DNA of 7,521 nucleotides from Bacillota bacterium (GTDB lineage Bacteria > Bacillota > Sulfobacillia > Symbiobacteriales > Symbiobacteriaceae). Each line of letters starts with the position of its first letter. Positions within the stretch are counted from its first letter, which is position 1. The notes beneath the pieces are model-generated. The model did no database searches. It saw only the letters and a list, made by a program, of their open reading frames with translations, and was not told the DNA's origin. The DNA lies in NCBI GenBank assembly GCA_028287415.1, contig JAQBPS010000381.1, positions 1-7,521 of the forward strand, in the 5' to 3' direction. This document shows positions 1 to 6,340 of the stretch, piece by piece. The position numbers and the translations under genes are program-made.

Positions 1-210
1 CAGGGTCTGCTTGCACTCCGCGCCAACCTGTGCAGCAGCGAATGTGCAGCCTGCGGTCCACAGGGTCTGCTTGCACTCCGCGCCAACCTGGGCAGCAGCG
101 AATGTGCAGCCTGCGGTCCACAGGGTCTGCTTGCACTCCGCGCCAACCTGGGCAGCGGCGAATGTGCAGCCTGCGGTCCACAGGGTCTGCTTGCACTCCG
201 CGCCAACCTG
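1..210. repeat. Tandem 60-bp repeat array, three full units plus a half unit, continuing leftwards
   Basis: Bases 1-60, 61-120 and 121-180 are almost identical and 181-210 repeats the first half of the unit. The full units differ at only two places: T at base 31 against G in the others, and G at 157 against A in the others. Both fall in third codon positions of Ala codons of the minus-strand gene and are silent. The next 60 bases (211-270) encode a diverged copy, matching at about half of the 20 residues. The array is in frame with the minus-strand gene, so unit gain or loss would change protein length without a frameshift. There are no spacers, so it is not a CRISPR. Confidence 0.95.
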
Positions 211-630
211 GGCGGCCGCCAGAGTGCATGCGAGCGTGGTCAGGACCTGGCCGCATTCGCCGGCCACGTGCGCCGGCGACTCTGCCGTCGGAGCCCCGCC
301 CGCACTGCCCAGGTACGCGCTGGTGAGCGGACCGGTAAGGAAGTTCGCCGCAGTCGCCGTGCTGGTCGCAGAATACGTCACCTGAGCCTTGGGATTGATA
401 AAGTGAACCGTGCCGCCGGCAGGCAGCTTCTGGGACGCCAGGATGTCCGCGGTGTTCACCTCGACGTGGCTGTTCTTGCCAGTGCTGATCCGAACGATCT
501 GGCCGTTGCTCTCGAGGATGTACCCCGTGATCACGGTTGCGTCCGGATGAGCCTCCGCCTTGGTGCGGATCGCCGTATAGAACTCGTCCACATTCAGATT
601 CGGATCCATGGAACCACTCTCCGTAGCCAT
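1..630 (-). CDS. Cysteine-containing 20-residue repeat protein, unknown function (3' end outside window)
   Basis: I do not recognise this protein. The frame stays open for all 210 codons from ATG at 630 to the left edge, so the C-terminus and repeat number are unknown. The start is fixed by a perfect AGGAGG six bases upstream. Residues 1-120 are non-repetitive, soluble-looking and lack a signal peptide or membrane segment; about 84-118 are rich in Ala, Thr, Ser and Gly like a linker. Residues 121-140 are a degenerate first repeat. From 141 follow three identical 20-residue units and the first half of a fourth, each QVGAECKQTLWTAGCTFAAA. Each unit has two Cys, giving alternating Cys steps of 9 and 11 residues (126, 135, 146, 155, 166, 175, 186, 195, 206). 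Codon use resembles that of the neighbours. Candidate roles (inference only) are a disulfide-linked structural or spore-surface protein, a metal-binding protein, or a multi-core peptide precursor. No modification enzyme is visible. Confidence 0.85.
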   Translation of the reverse strand, partial: MATESGSMDPNLNVDEFYTAIRTKAEAHPDATVITGYILESNGQIVRISTGKNSHVEVNTADILASQKLPAGGTVHFINPKAQVTYSATSTATAANFLTGPLTSAYLGSAGGAPTAESPAHVAGECGQVLTTLACTLAAAQVGAECKQTLWTAGCTFAAAQVGAECKQTLWTAGCTFAAAQVGAECKQTLWTAGCTFAAAQVGAECKQTL

Positions 631-636
631 ACTCAA

Positions 637-642
637 CCTCCT
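637..642 (-). promoter_or_regulatory. Ribosome binding site of the repeat-protein gene
   Basis: On the minus strand AGGAGG lies six bases before the ATG at 630. This perfect anti-16S match with good spacing decides both strand and start for the repeat gene, where long overlapping frames are open on the other strand. Confidence 0.85.
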
Positions 643-728
643 ACGTTGGGATTCGGGAAACAAGCCCTTCTGATGATCCAGAAGAACGGTTTCAGGCCTC
701 GCCGGCACTAGCGCCGCGAACGTCCCCT

Positions 729-787
729 TAATATATTAAATTATATATCATCAAAGAAAAGTTTATATTATGTAAAATTACGATAAT
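729..787 (-). promoter_or_regulatory. AT-rich island, likely promoter region of the repeat-protein gene
   Basis: Only seven of these 59 bases are G or C, in otherwise very GC-rich DNA. Read on the minus strand it contains a TATAAT hexamer (745 down to 740) about 110 bases before the ATG at 630. No good TTGACA-like element sits 16-18 bases upstream of it, so the exact promoter is not established. The low melting stability, and the position between the leftward repeat gene and the rightward small gene, fit a strong promoter or UP-element region. Between here and the ribosome binding site (643-728) I see a leader with only a weak short hairpin at 667-684. Confidence 0.45.
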
Positions 788-825
788 GGGACCACAGCCT
801 CACAATGTGAGTCTGTGGTCCCATT
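785..825. repeat. 41-base near-perfect inverted repeat (hairpin)
   Basis: AATGGGACCACAG (785-797) is exactly complementary to CTGTGGTCCCATT (813-825). Inside lie one mismatch, a further 5-bp stem (CTCAC/GTGAG) and a three-base loop AAT. The outward flank on the plus strand has no T-run, and the minus-strand flank is only moderately T-rich, so a classical terminator is not supported. It touches the AT-rich island and may be an operator, a transcript hairpin or a relic of a small mobile element. Confidence 0.8.
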
Positions 826-923
826 GCTCAGTAGGACCTCGCGCACAACCGCTTCCCGAGCCGTACCGGAGCGCTTGGCGCCCGGCAGTAGCGGACACAA
901 TACCGGCGGGGAGGGTGATCGGA

Positions 924-1112
924 ATGCACCACGCCGATCCGAAGCACGTGTCGCAGGTGTCGCTTGGGGAAACCTTCGTCCCCGACGTCACCATGACGAT
1001 GGATGAGGCAGAGCGCATGGCTGAGGCGAAGCAGCGCGAACAGCAGCGGGCATCGGCGGAGCAGAAGGCAGCCGGGGCGGGGAATGCGCCGGCTGCCCCA
1101 GGGGGCGAGTAA
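924..1112 (+). CDS. Small hypothetical protein, 62 residues, charged helix and Ala/Gly/Pro tail
   Basis: I do not recognise this protein. ATG at 924 is preceded by GGGGAGGG at 908-915, eight bases upstream, which I prefer over the in-frame ATG at 786 that lies inside the inverted repeat and has no binding site. Third codon positions are strongly GC-rich, as expected for a real gene here. The N-terminal 25 residues are mixed. Residues about 26-50 are dense in Glu, Gln, Lys, Arg and Ala and should form a soluble amphipathic helix. Residues 50-62 are Ala, Gly and Pro with an acidic end. There is no signal peptide, membrane segment or Cys. It ends 15 bases before a hairpin terminator. It is divergent from the cysteine-repeat gene, but nothing in the sequence proves a functional link. 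A weak promoter-like pair (TTGGCG at 875, ACAATA near 896) lies upstream. Confidence 0.55.
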   Translation: MHHADPKHVSQVSLGETFVPDVTMTMDEAERMAEAKQREQQRASAEQKAAGAGNAPAAPGGE

Positions 1113-1127
1113 TGGGCATGCGCGAAC

Positions 1128-1159
1128 GAGGCCGGGCATCCAGAAGGATGTCCGGCCTC
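1128..1159. terminator. Hairpin between convergent genes, probable bidirectional terminator
   Basis: GAGGCCGGGCATCC (1128-1141) pairs with GGATGTCCGGCCTC (1146-1159) over 14 positions, with one G-U, around the loop AGAA. It lies 15 bases after the stop of the small plus-strand gene and 23 bases after the stop of the leftward pdxA2 gene. Neither side has a strong T-run (plus strand continues TTGCC), so efficiency is uncertain, but the position between convergent genes supports termination. Confidence 0.65.
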
Positions 1160-1182
1160 TTGCCATACACTCGGCCCGCACC

Positions 1183-2181
1183 CTACCCCGGGCGCTTGGG
1201 CGCCAGCGCCACCGCCTGGCGGAGCGCCTCCTGAATGCTGCGTTCATCGGCGATCCCTTTGCCGGCAATGTCGAATGCCGTACCATGGTCCACACTGGTC
1301 CGGATAATCGGCAGGCCGACCGTGATGTTCACCCCGGCCTCCAGGCCGAGCACTTTAATCGGCCCGTGCCCCTGGTCGTGATACATTGCCACGACGATGT
1401 CAAAGTCGCCCCGGCCCGCCCGGAAGAAGAGCGTGTCCGCCGGCAGCGGTCCTTGCACGTTAATGCCCTCTGCCTGTGCCTGCGCTACGGCCGGTTCGAT
1501 CTTCTCCGCTTCTTCCCCGTAACCGAACAGCCCATGCTCGCCCGCGTGCGGGTTGATCCCGCATACGCCGATCCGCGGCGACGCGATGCCCGCCTTCGAC
1601 AGCGTTTCGTGCGCCAGGCGGATCACCCGGTAGACTCGCTCCGGGTTGATCTGCCGGATTGCATCAATCAGGCCGATATGGGTGGTGACATGGATGACGC
1701 GCAGCTTGGGCGCTGTGAGCATCATCGCAAAATCTTTCGTGCCGGTCAGGTCCCCGAGGATCTCCGTATGCCCGGGGTAGTTGTGACCGCCCTTGTGCAG
1801 CGCTTCCTTGTTCAGGGGTGCGGTGCAAATGGCGTCAATCATGCCGCGATTGGCCAGGGCGATCGCCCGCTCCAGGAAGCGGAATGCCGCATCACCGGCC
1901 TGCGCGGAGACTTCGCCGAACGGCAGGTCGGCCGGCACCAGGTCGAGATCCACACAGTCGACCGTCCCATACGTGTACGCGCCCTCGCCTGGCGCAGCGA
2001 TGCGCTTCACTTTCAGCGGCACGTCGACAATGCGGCCCGCCCGCTCAAGGATCTTCGCGTCGCCGATGACGAGCGGCTGGCAGATCTGATACATCTCCGG
2101 GGCATTCAGTGCTTTCATGATGATTTCCGGGCCCACACCGGCCGGATCACCCATGGTAATGCCGACGACTGGTCTGCTCAT
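1183..2181 (-). CDS. pdxA2: PdxA2-type four-carbon acid sugar 4-phosphate dehydrogenase (probable D-threonate 4-phosphate dehydrogenase)
   Basis: A cytoplasmic, metal-dependent NAD(P) dehydrogenase of the PdxA family, 332 residues, the usual length. Visible motifs are the N-terminal ITMGDPAGVGPE (8-19), TAPLNKEAL (120-128), GHTE (137-140), NPHAGE (210-215), YHDQGHGPIKVL (267-278) and DHGTAFDIAGKG (298-309). The three metal-ligand histidines known from E. coli PdxA correspond to H168, H212 and H268. Family knowledge: PdxA itself oxidises 4-hydroxythreonine 4-phosphate in vitamin B6 synthesis, while PdxA2 paralogues encoded beside DUF1537 kinases oxidise D-threonate 4-phosphate, with decarboxylation to dihydroxyacetone phosphate. 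Here the gene overlaps the DUF1537 kinase gene by four bases (ATGA), indicating translational coupling, so the catabolic role is much more likely than B6 synthesis. It is the last gene of its operon. The exact substrate stereochemistry cannot be read from sequence. Confidence 0.92.
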   Translation of the reverse strand: MSRPVVGITMGDPAGVGPEIIMKALNAPEMYQICQPLVIGDAKILERAGRIVDVPLKVKRIAAPGEGAYTYGTVDCVDLDLVPADLPFGEVSAQAGDAAFRFLERAIALANRGMIDAICTAPLNKEALHKGGHNYPGHTEILGDLTGTKDFAMMLTAPKLRVIHVTTHIGLIDAIRQINPERVYRVIRLAHETLSKAGIASPRIGVCGINPHAGEHGLFGYGEEAEKIEPAVAQAQAEGINVQGPLPADTLFFRAGRGDFDIVVAMYHDQGHGPIKVLGLEAGVNITVGLPIIRTSVDHGTAFDIAGKGIADERSIQEALRQAVALAPKRPG

Positions 2182-3485
2182 GGAAAGTCTCCCCCTCTCA
2201 GCGCATCCATCGCACGGGCGAGCGTCTGCTCGGTACCGAAGGCGCCCGCTTTGGTCACCGCCAGCAAGTCAGGACCGCCTAGCATGCGGCTGATCGGCAC
2301 GCCTGTCTCCAGTTCACGCAGCAGTTCCAGGCCGGTCACGCCCAGATGGCGGCAGACGGACACGGCGGTGTCGCCGCCCGTCATGATGACCGCCTGGAGG
2401 CGGCTCCCGGTGATCACCCCGGCCGCAATCGCCCCCAGCGCATCCGCGATGCGCTCGCCGACCGCCGTTGGCCCCATCTCCAGCGAGGCGCCCAGCGCCA
2501 GGGCTGCCGCCACCGCAGGCTCCTCACTGCCCACCGTCAGGATGATGTCACGCTCCTCTGCCAGTGCAGCGCGCAGCAGAGCGTCGCAGCGGTCTGTTTC
2601 GCTCTGGCAGACGTCCGCTGCTCGCAGGAGCTCGCGGGCGTCGAGCGTAACGGCCACCACGCCGGGGCGCTGCCGCGCCGCATCCACCTGCGCCCGCGCG
2701 ATCGCCGCCCTTGAGCCCGCCACCAGCATGACGGGCCGGTCAGTGACGGGCAGCGGTGCGGACGCCAGGCCCTGACCCTTGAAGCCGAGCGCCTCCGGCA
2801 CGTACTCTGCCAGCCCGGCTGACCCGACCCATAGCACGCGGTAGCCGCTGCCGGCCATCGTCGTGGCGATGTGGGCCAGGTCTTCCTCGCGGGCCGCATC
2901 GAAGACGATGATCGTGACAGCGCGCTCCAGCTGTGCGGCAACTGCGTTTAGCACCGCAGCCGGGCCCTGATCAAGCGTGTCCTGTGTGACCCGGCCCACC
3001 TGCCGCGCGGACTGTCGTGCGAACAGCTGCACGACGTCGGAGGTGGCGGGCGCCTTGGGATCACGGGCGATCTCCGTCTCCATGATGTCGATCCCATGCA
3101 GGTAATGCCGCCCCCCCACGGTGGTGCGGCCGAGCCGGGGAAAGGCGGGGGCGACGACCGCAAGGTCGAATGGCACCGCGTTCATGACGCCGTCGACCTC
3201 AGCCCCCGGATTGCCCCTCAGTGTCGAGTCCATTTTCTTGTAATAGTGGGTAACGCCGGCGCTATTGAGCCTGTGGGCCGCCTGCTCAGCCCGGTTCCGG
3301 GCCTGATCGGCCGTGAGCGCCCGGCTGTCCGTATCCAGGGAGACGGTGTCTACCCGCGCAATGTCGGCCGCCAACTGGCGGGTGTCAAAGAGGACGGCGG
3401 TGCGCAGCCCCTTGCGCACAAACTGCACCCCGGAGTCAGAGGCGCCGGTCAGGTCATCGGCGATGATGGCGATACGGTCAGCCAT
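2178..3485 (-). CDS. dtnK: DUF1537 four-carbon acid sugar kinase (DtnK/OtnK family)
   Basis: An ATP-dependent kinase that phosphorylates the C4 hydroxyl of a four-carbon sugar acid such as D-threonate or erythronate. It has 435 residues, the normal family length, with two domains. The N-terminal substrate domain shows ADDLTGA (9-15), DTDSR (51-55) and [10 protein letters not shown] (83-92). The C-terminal nucleotide-binding domain shows TGGDTA (369-374) and KAGAFG (412-417). The ATG at 3485 has AAGGTGA just upstream, inside the end of kdgT, with which it overlaps by eight bases. At its 3' end it overlaps pdxA2 by four bases. In characterised systems the kinase and PdxA2 pair is the D-threonate route (DtnK, PdxA2), whereas L-threonate and D-erythronate routes need an extra C2 dehydrogenase, isomerase and decarboxylase not seen here. 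The symbol therefore rests on context; related OtnK-type specificity is possible. Confidence 0.88.
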   Translation of the reverse strand: MADRIAIIADDLTGASDSGVQFVRKGLRTAVLFDTRQLAADIARVDTVSLDTDSRALTADQARNRAEQAAHRLNSAGVTHYYKKMDSTLRGNPGAEVDGVMNAVPFDLAVVAPAFPRLGRTTVGGRHYLHGIDIMETEIARDPKAPATSDVVQLFARQSARQVGRVTQDTLDQGPAAVLNAVAAQLERAVTIIVFDAAREEDLAHIATTMAGSGYRVLWVGSAGLAEYVPEALGFKGQGLASAPLPVTDRPVMLVAGSRAAIARAQVDAARQRPGVVAVTLDARELLRAADVCQSETDRCDALLRAALAEERDIILTVGSEEPAVAAALALGASLEMGPTAVGERIADALGAIAAGVITGSRLQAVIMTGGDTAVSVCRHLGVTGLELLRELETGVPISRMLGGPDLLAVTKAGAFGTEQTLARAMDALRGGDFP

Positions 3486-4443
3486 TGGTCACCTTGTCCA
3501 CCAGGCCGATGCGCTTTGCGTACCAGGCGGTCACGAGCGGCACAAGGATCGCGGTCACGATTACGCAGGCCGCCAGCAGGGCTGTCGCCTGCGGCACGAC
3601 CGGCAGGTACGCGGGGTTGGCGGCTGCCACCGCTGCCGGAACGCCGGCCGCGTTACCGGCGGTCGCGGCAGCGGCGATACCCGCAACCCCGGTGCCGCCG
3701 GTCAACCTGTCCACGAGTATCAGGGCCGCCCCTGTGATCAAGACGACTGCGATCCCCAGCAGGATGCCGGCAATGCCCGCGGTCATCACATTGCGCAGAT
3801 TGAGGCCGGCGCCCAGGGCGAAGGCGAAAAAGGGCACCAGCACCGGGACGGCCCTGCCGAGGAAGTCGCGCAGCTCATGGTCGAGGTTGCCGAGCACCAT
3901 CCCTACGAGGAGCGGCAGAATCGCGCCCACCATCGTCTGCCATGGGAAGTGGCCGAGGCCGACGACGCCCAGGGTGACCATGGTGATGAACGGCCCGGAT
4001 TCAAGGCTCATGACCGAGTAAGCGCCCACATCCTCCCTGGCGCCGAACTGTCCCATCAGGGCCATATACAGCCCGCCATTCGTATCGTTCATCGCAGCTA
4101 CGATCGCGAGCACGGAGATGCCGGCCAGCACCCCGCCACCGATTGCCGCGTTGCCCAGCCATCGGCCGATGAGGAGGGCCAGCACCGCCGATATGGCGAT
4201 TTTCGTGATGAAGAGCGAGCCGCCTTTCTTCAGAATCGCCGGGGTCGCTCTGAAGTCAAGCGTCGCGCCCATGCACACGTAGAAGACGGCCAGGATCGGC
4301 AGTGCACCGCCTAAGAGCGCGCCGGTGAAACCGCCCAAAACCTTGGGTGCAGTCGGGAAGAGCGTATTGATAAGCGTTCCGAGCAGCAGCGGCACGATCA
4401 TCATCCCGCCGGGGACCCGTTCGATGGACCGTTTGATGCGCAC
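3478..4443 (-). CDS. kdgT: 2-keto-3-deoxygluconate permease family transporter (KdgT)
   Basis: An integral membrane secondary transporter of the KdgT family, 321 residues against about 327 in E. coli. It is hydrophobic throughout, with about ten membrane segments. The N-terminus [14 protein letters not shown] matches the E. coli opening almost residue for residue. Further family hallmarks are [11 protein letters not shown] (50-60), [32 protein letters not shown] and [10 protein letters not shown]. The start is GTG at 4443, supported by GGAGGT at 4451-4456 (minus strand) and by the conserved N-terminus. It is the first gene of the leftward operon and overlaps the kinase gene by eight bases. 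The family imports 2-keto-3-deoxygluconate by proton symport. Next to a DUF1537 kinase and PdxA2 I infer that this member carries a four-carbon sugar acid such as threonate, or a related acid. Expression probably starts in the divergent intergenic region. Confidence 0.93.
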   Translation of the reverse strand: MRIKRSIERVPGGMMIVPLLLGTLINTLFPTAPKVLGGFTGALLGGALPILAVFYVCMGATLDFRATPAILKKGGSLFITKIAISAVLALLIGRWLGNAAIGGGVLAGISVLAIVAAMNDTNGGLYMALMGQFGAREDVGAYSVMSLESGPFITMVTLGVVGLGHFPWQTMVGAILPLLVGMVLGNLDHELRDFLGRAVPVLVPFFAFALGAGLNLRNVMTAGIAGILLGIAVVLITGAALILVDRLTGGTGVAGIAAAATAGNAAGVPAAVAAANPAYLPVVPQATALLAACVIVTAILVPLVTAWYAKRIGLVDKVTNG

Positions 4444-4490
4444 GCAAGCGACCTCCCTGGACCACTAGCTTGCCCAAGGTGGCGCTTGCC

Positions 4491-4576
4491 TAGCGAACCT
4501 GGGTGGATTTCTTCGCTATAATTAAATAGGGTAATAATACGCATATTCTTGCAGGTACATCCTTCCGAATAGCGAA
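4491..4576. promoter_or_regulatory. Three TAGCGAA half-sites in the divergent intergenic region, putative shared operator
   Basis: TAGCGAA occurs at 4491-4497 and 4570-4576 on the plus strand and at 4512-4518 on the minus strand. The first and the minus-strand copy form an inverted pair whose starts are 21 bp apart, two helical turns, with a 14-base spacer. The minus-strand and third copies also share an extra A (ATAGCGAA). The middle copy overlaps a TATAAT hexamer at 4517-4522. This is the layout of a dimeric regulator that binds between kdgT and the PTS operon. The regulator is not in the window. Confidence 0.5.
4517..4522 (+). promoter_or_regulatory. TATAAT -10-like element upstream of the PTS operon
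   Basis: A perfect TATAAT sits at the left edge of the only AT-rich patch (4508-4550) in the region between kdgT and EIIC. The bases 17 upstream (CGAACC) do not resemble TTGACA, so if used it would be a weak or activated promoter. The overlap with a TAGCGAA half-site suggests control by a regulator. The leftward kdgT promoter probably uses the same AT-rich patch, but I cannot place it. Confidence 0.35.
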
Positions 4577-4690
4577 ACTAGCCATGGCTGTTGCAGACCA
4601 TGATGCGCAGTCGTTCGACCGGAAAGGGAGGTGCGCACCCAGGTCCGGACACCGGCACCAGATTCGGGTCGACCACGTTTTACAGCAGAA

Positions 4691-4697
4691 GGGGGAG
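4691..4697 (+). promoter_or_regulatory. Ribosome binding site choosing the TTG start of EIIC
   Basis: GGGGGAG precedes TTG at 4702 by four bases. The in-frame ATG codons at 4591, 4600 and 4603 have no such site and would add a polar, unconserved stretch before the first membrane segment. ATG at 4720 is a possible alternative start. Confidence 0.6.
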
Positions 4698-4701
4698 CAC
4701 C

Positions 4702-5445
4702 TTGACTTACGGCATTGCGATGGCACTAGTCCTGGCAATTTTGGCATACGTTTGTGTCCTGGCGAACCTGGGGCCAAGTCTGTTGTGGACCGAACCGCTC
4801 ATTGCCGGTTGGCTGACCGGCATGCTGGTGGGCAACGTCGAAGTCGGCATCACGATCGGGGCGACCCTGACGCTGATGTCGCTGGGCATGTGGACCTACG
4901 GTGGCGCCACGATTCCCGACTTCATGACGGGTGCGATCCTGGGCACCGCGTTCGGCGCCTTGCCAGGTGTCGGACTGACGGGCGGGCTGGCTGTCGCGGT
5001 ACCGGCAGCGCTGCTGATGACTCAGCTCGACGTGCTGGGCCGTGCGACCACCACGCTTTTCATCCACGGTGCGGACAAGGCCGTGGCCCGGGGCGATGTG
5101 AAGGCCGTTTCCTGGTGGCACCTGATGGGTCACCTGCCATGGGGCCTGACCCGAGCGATTCCGGTCTTCCTGGCCGTCTGGCTGGGGGCCAAGCCCGTTC
5201 AGGACTTCATCAACTGGATGCCCGCCTCGTTTATGAACGCGATGAAACTGACCGGCGCCATGCTGCCGGCCCTCGGCTTCGCCCTGCTGCTCTCCATGCT
5301 ACCGGTCAAGAAGTACTGGCCGTTCGCTGTGATCGGCTTCGTGCTGTTCGCGTACCTCAAGTTGCCGATGGTCGGCATCGCCCTGGTCTCCGTGGCAGCC
5401 GCCGTCCTGTTCATCCAGCTGAAGGGGGGGACTGTGCGTGGCTAA
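4702..5445 (+). CDS. Mannose/fructose/sorbose-family PTS permease, EIIC component
   Basis: The membrane subunit that, with EIID, forms the sugar channel of a mannose-class phosphotransferase system. With the TTG start at 4702 it has 247 residues, close to the family size of about 250-265. It is hydrophobic with several membrane helices. Family signatures include EPLIAGWLTGMLVGN (31-45), GATLTLMSLG (53-62), the YGGATIPDFMTGAILG stretch (66-81) and the C-terminal FIQLKGG. Where E. coli ManY has RPL and TLE, this protein has EPL and TLT (T57), marking a divergent subfamily with possibly different sugar specificity. It is the first gene of the rightward operon, and its last eight bases overlap EIID. 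A leader of about 180 bases precedes it, containing the 10-bp palindrome GGTGCGCACC at 4630-4639, for which I see no clear function. Confidence 0.88.
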   Translation: MTYGIAMALVLAILAYVCVLANLGPSLLWTEPLIAGWLTGMLVGNVEVGITIGATLTLMSLGMWTYGGATIPDFMTGAILGTAFGALPGVGLTGGLAVAVPAALLMTQLDVLGRATTTLFIHGADKAVARGDVKAVSWWHLMGHLPWGLTRAIPVFLAVWLGAKPVQDFINWMPASFMNAMKLTGAMLPALGFALLLSMLPVKKYWPFAVIGFVLFAYLKLPMVGIALVSVAAAVLFIQLKGGTVRG

Positions 5446-6292
5446 GCCGCAGGAGAGCGAACGGGCCCTTCCGGAATACGGCCCCGTCACGAACGCCGAC
5501 CTCACCCGGGCCATGTGGCGCCACAACATTACGCTTCAGTTCTCCTGGAACTACGAGCGCATGCAGGCGCTCGGCTACCTCTGGTCGATGCTGCCCGTCA
5601 TCCAGCGGGTCTCGAAGACCAAAGAAGATTTGATCGCCAACATGCAGCGCCACCTGGTCTTCTACAACACCAACCCCGCGGTCGGCTCGCCGGTCATCTT
5701 CGGCGCCTCGTGCGCCATGGAGGAGAAGCAGCAGGGCGAGGTGGGCGACAGCCTCAAGGTCGCCCTCATGGGTCCGCTCGCGGGCATCGGCGACACGATT
5801 CAGGCGATCCTGCTCCGGCCGATCATCGCCGTGCTGGCCGCCTCGCTGGCCCTCTCCGGCAGCGTGTCCGGCCCGATTATCTTCGTGATCTTCGGCCTGT
5901 TCTGGTTCCTGTTCAAGGTGCCCCAGTTCTGGTGGGGCTACCGGCAAGGCATCGGGCTGGTCGGTGAGGTGACTGCCGGCGGCAGGCTCGATCGGATCAC
6001 CGAGGCGGCGACGATCATGGGCCTGGGTGTCGTCGGCGGCTTTATCCCGTCGATCATGGCGAAGCTGACCACCACAGTGGCGTTCGCCCGCTCCGTGACC
6101 GTAGATGGCCAGGCAACCGAGAAGGTGGTTCAGCTCCAGCCCACGCTCGACCAGATCCTGCCCTACATGATTCCGGTCCTTGTGGTCGGTTTCGCCTACT
6201 GGCTGCTGAAGAACCGCAAGCAGTCCCCCCTGAAGGTGCTCCTGTATCTGACCGTCCTGGCCTTCGCCCTCAGCTACGCGCACATTATGTGA
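5438..6292 (+). CDS. Mannose/fructose/sorbose-family PTS permease, EIID component
   Basis: The second membrane subunit of the PTS permease, 284 residues, normal for EIID. The family pattern runs in order: LTRAMWRHN (22-30), SWNYERMQALGYLWSMLP (36-53), a NTNP motif in the region after RHLVFYNTNP, the acidic AMEEKQQGE, and the highly conserved ALMGPLAGIGDTIQAILLRP. Hydrophobic segments follow, with a hydrophobic C-terminus after a small soluble insertion rich in Thr, Gln and Val. The start is GTG at 5438, overlapping the end of EIIC by eight bases, with AAGGGGGG at 5423-5430 as binding site seven bases upstream. The overlap implies translational coupling, as expected for the stoichiometric EIIC-EIID complex. 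It is followed after five bases by a 15-bp hairpin that separates it from EIIA. Confidence 0.93.
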   Translation: MAKPQESERALPEYGPVTNADLTRAMWRHNITLQFSWNYERMQALGYLWSMLPVIQRVSKTKEDLIANMQRHLVFYNTNPAVGSPVIFGASCAMEEKQQGEVGDSLKVALMGPLAGIGDTIQAILLRPIIAVLAASLALSGSVSGPIIFVIFGLFWFLFKVPQFWWGYRQGIGLVGEVTAGGRLDRITEAATIMGLGVVGGFIPSIMAKLTTTVAFARSVTVDGQATEKVVQLQPTLDQILPYMIPVLVVGFAYWLLKNRKQSPLKVLLYLTVLAFALSYAHIM

Positions 6293-6297
6293 TAAAG

Positions 6298-6335
6298 GCA
6301 GCAGCGGCGGGGGGATCGCTCCCCGCCGCTGCTGC
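6298..6335 (+). other. Intra-operon 15-bp perfect hairpin between EIID and EIIA
   Basis: GCAGCAGCGGCGGGG (6298-6312) is exactly complementary to CCCCGCCGCTGCTGC (6321-6335) around an eight-base loop. It begins five bases after the EIID stop and ends just before the EIIA binding site at 6341. TGATCAAGG follows instead of a T-run, so full termination is unlikely. Probable roles are an RNA-processing or 3'-end stabilising element, or partial attenuation, which would set membrane and soluble subunits at different levels. Confidence 0.8.
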
Positions 6336-6340
6336 TGATC

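Noticed and set aside
1..210. CRISPR array
   Set aside because: The units are contiguous 60-bp copies with no unique spacers and they are in frame with a coding sequence.
11..385. Open plus-strand frames through the 60-bp repeats
   Set aside because: They arise because a 60-bp repeat without stops stays open in several frames. They lack a convincing binding site, whereas the minus-strand frame has AGGAGG-ATG and normal codon use.
764..772. CATAATATA on the minus strand as a sigma-K type -10 element
   Set aside because: It fits CATANNNTA, but no AC element lies at the right distance and such matches are expected by chance in an AT-rich island.
1003..2775. 590-codon plus-strand open frame
   Set aside because: It is antisense to the clearly recognisable pdxA2 and DUF1537 kinase genes; its Arg/Ala/Ser-rich product is typical of a high-GC shadow frame.
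4523..4701. Riboswitch, T-box or antiterminator in the EIIC leader
   Set aside because: Only a 10-bp palindrome and short GC-rich pairings are visible; no conserved riboswitch core, terminator hairpin or T-run was found.
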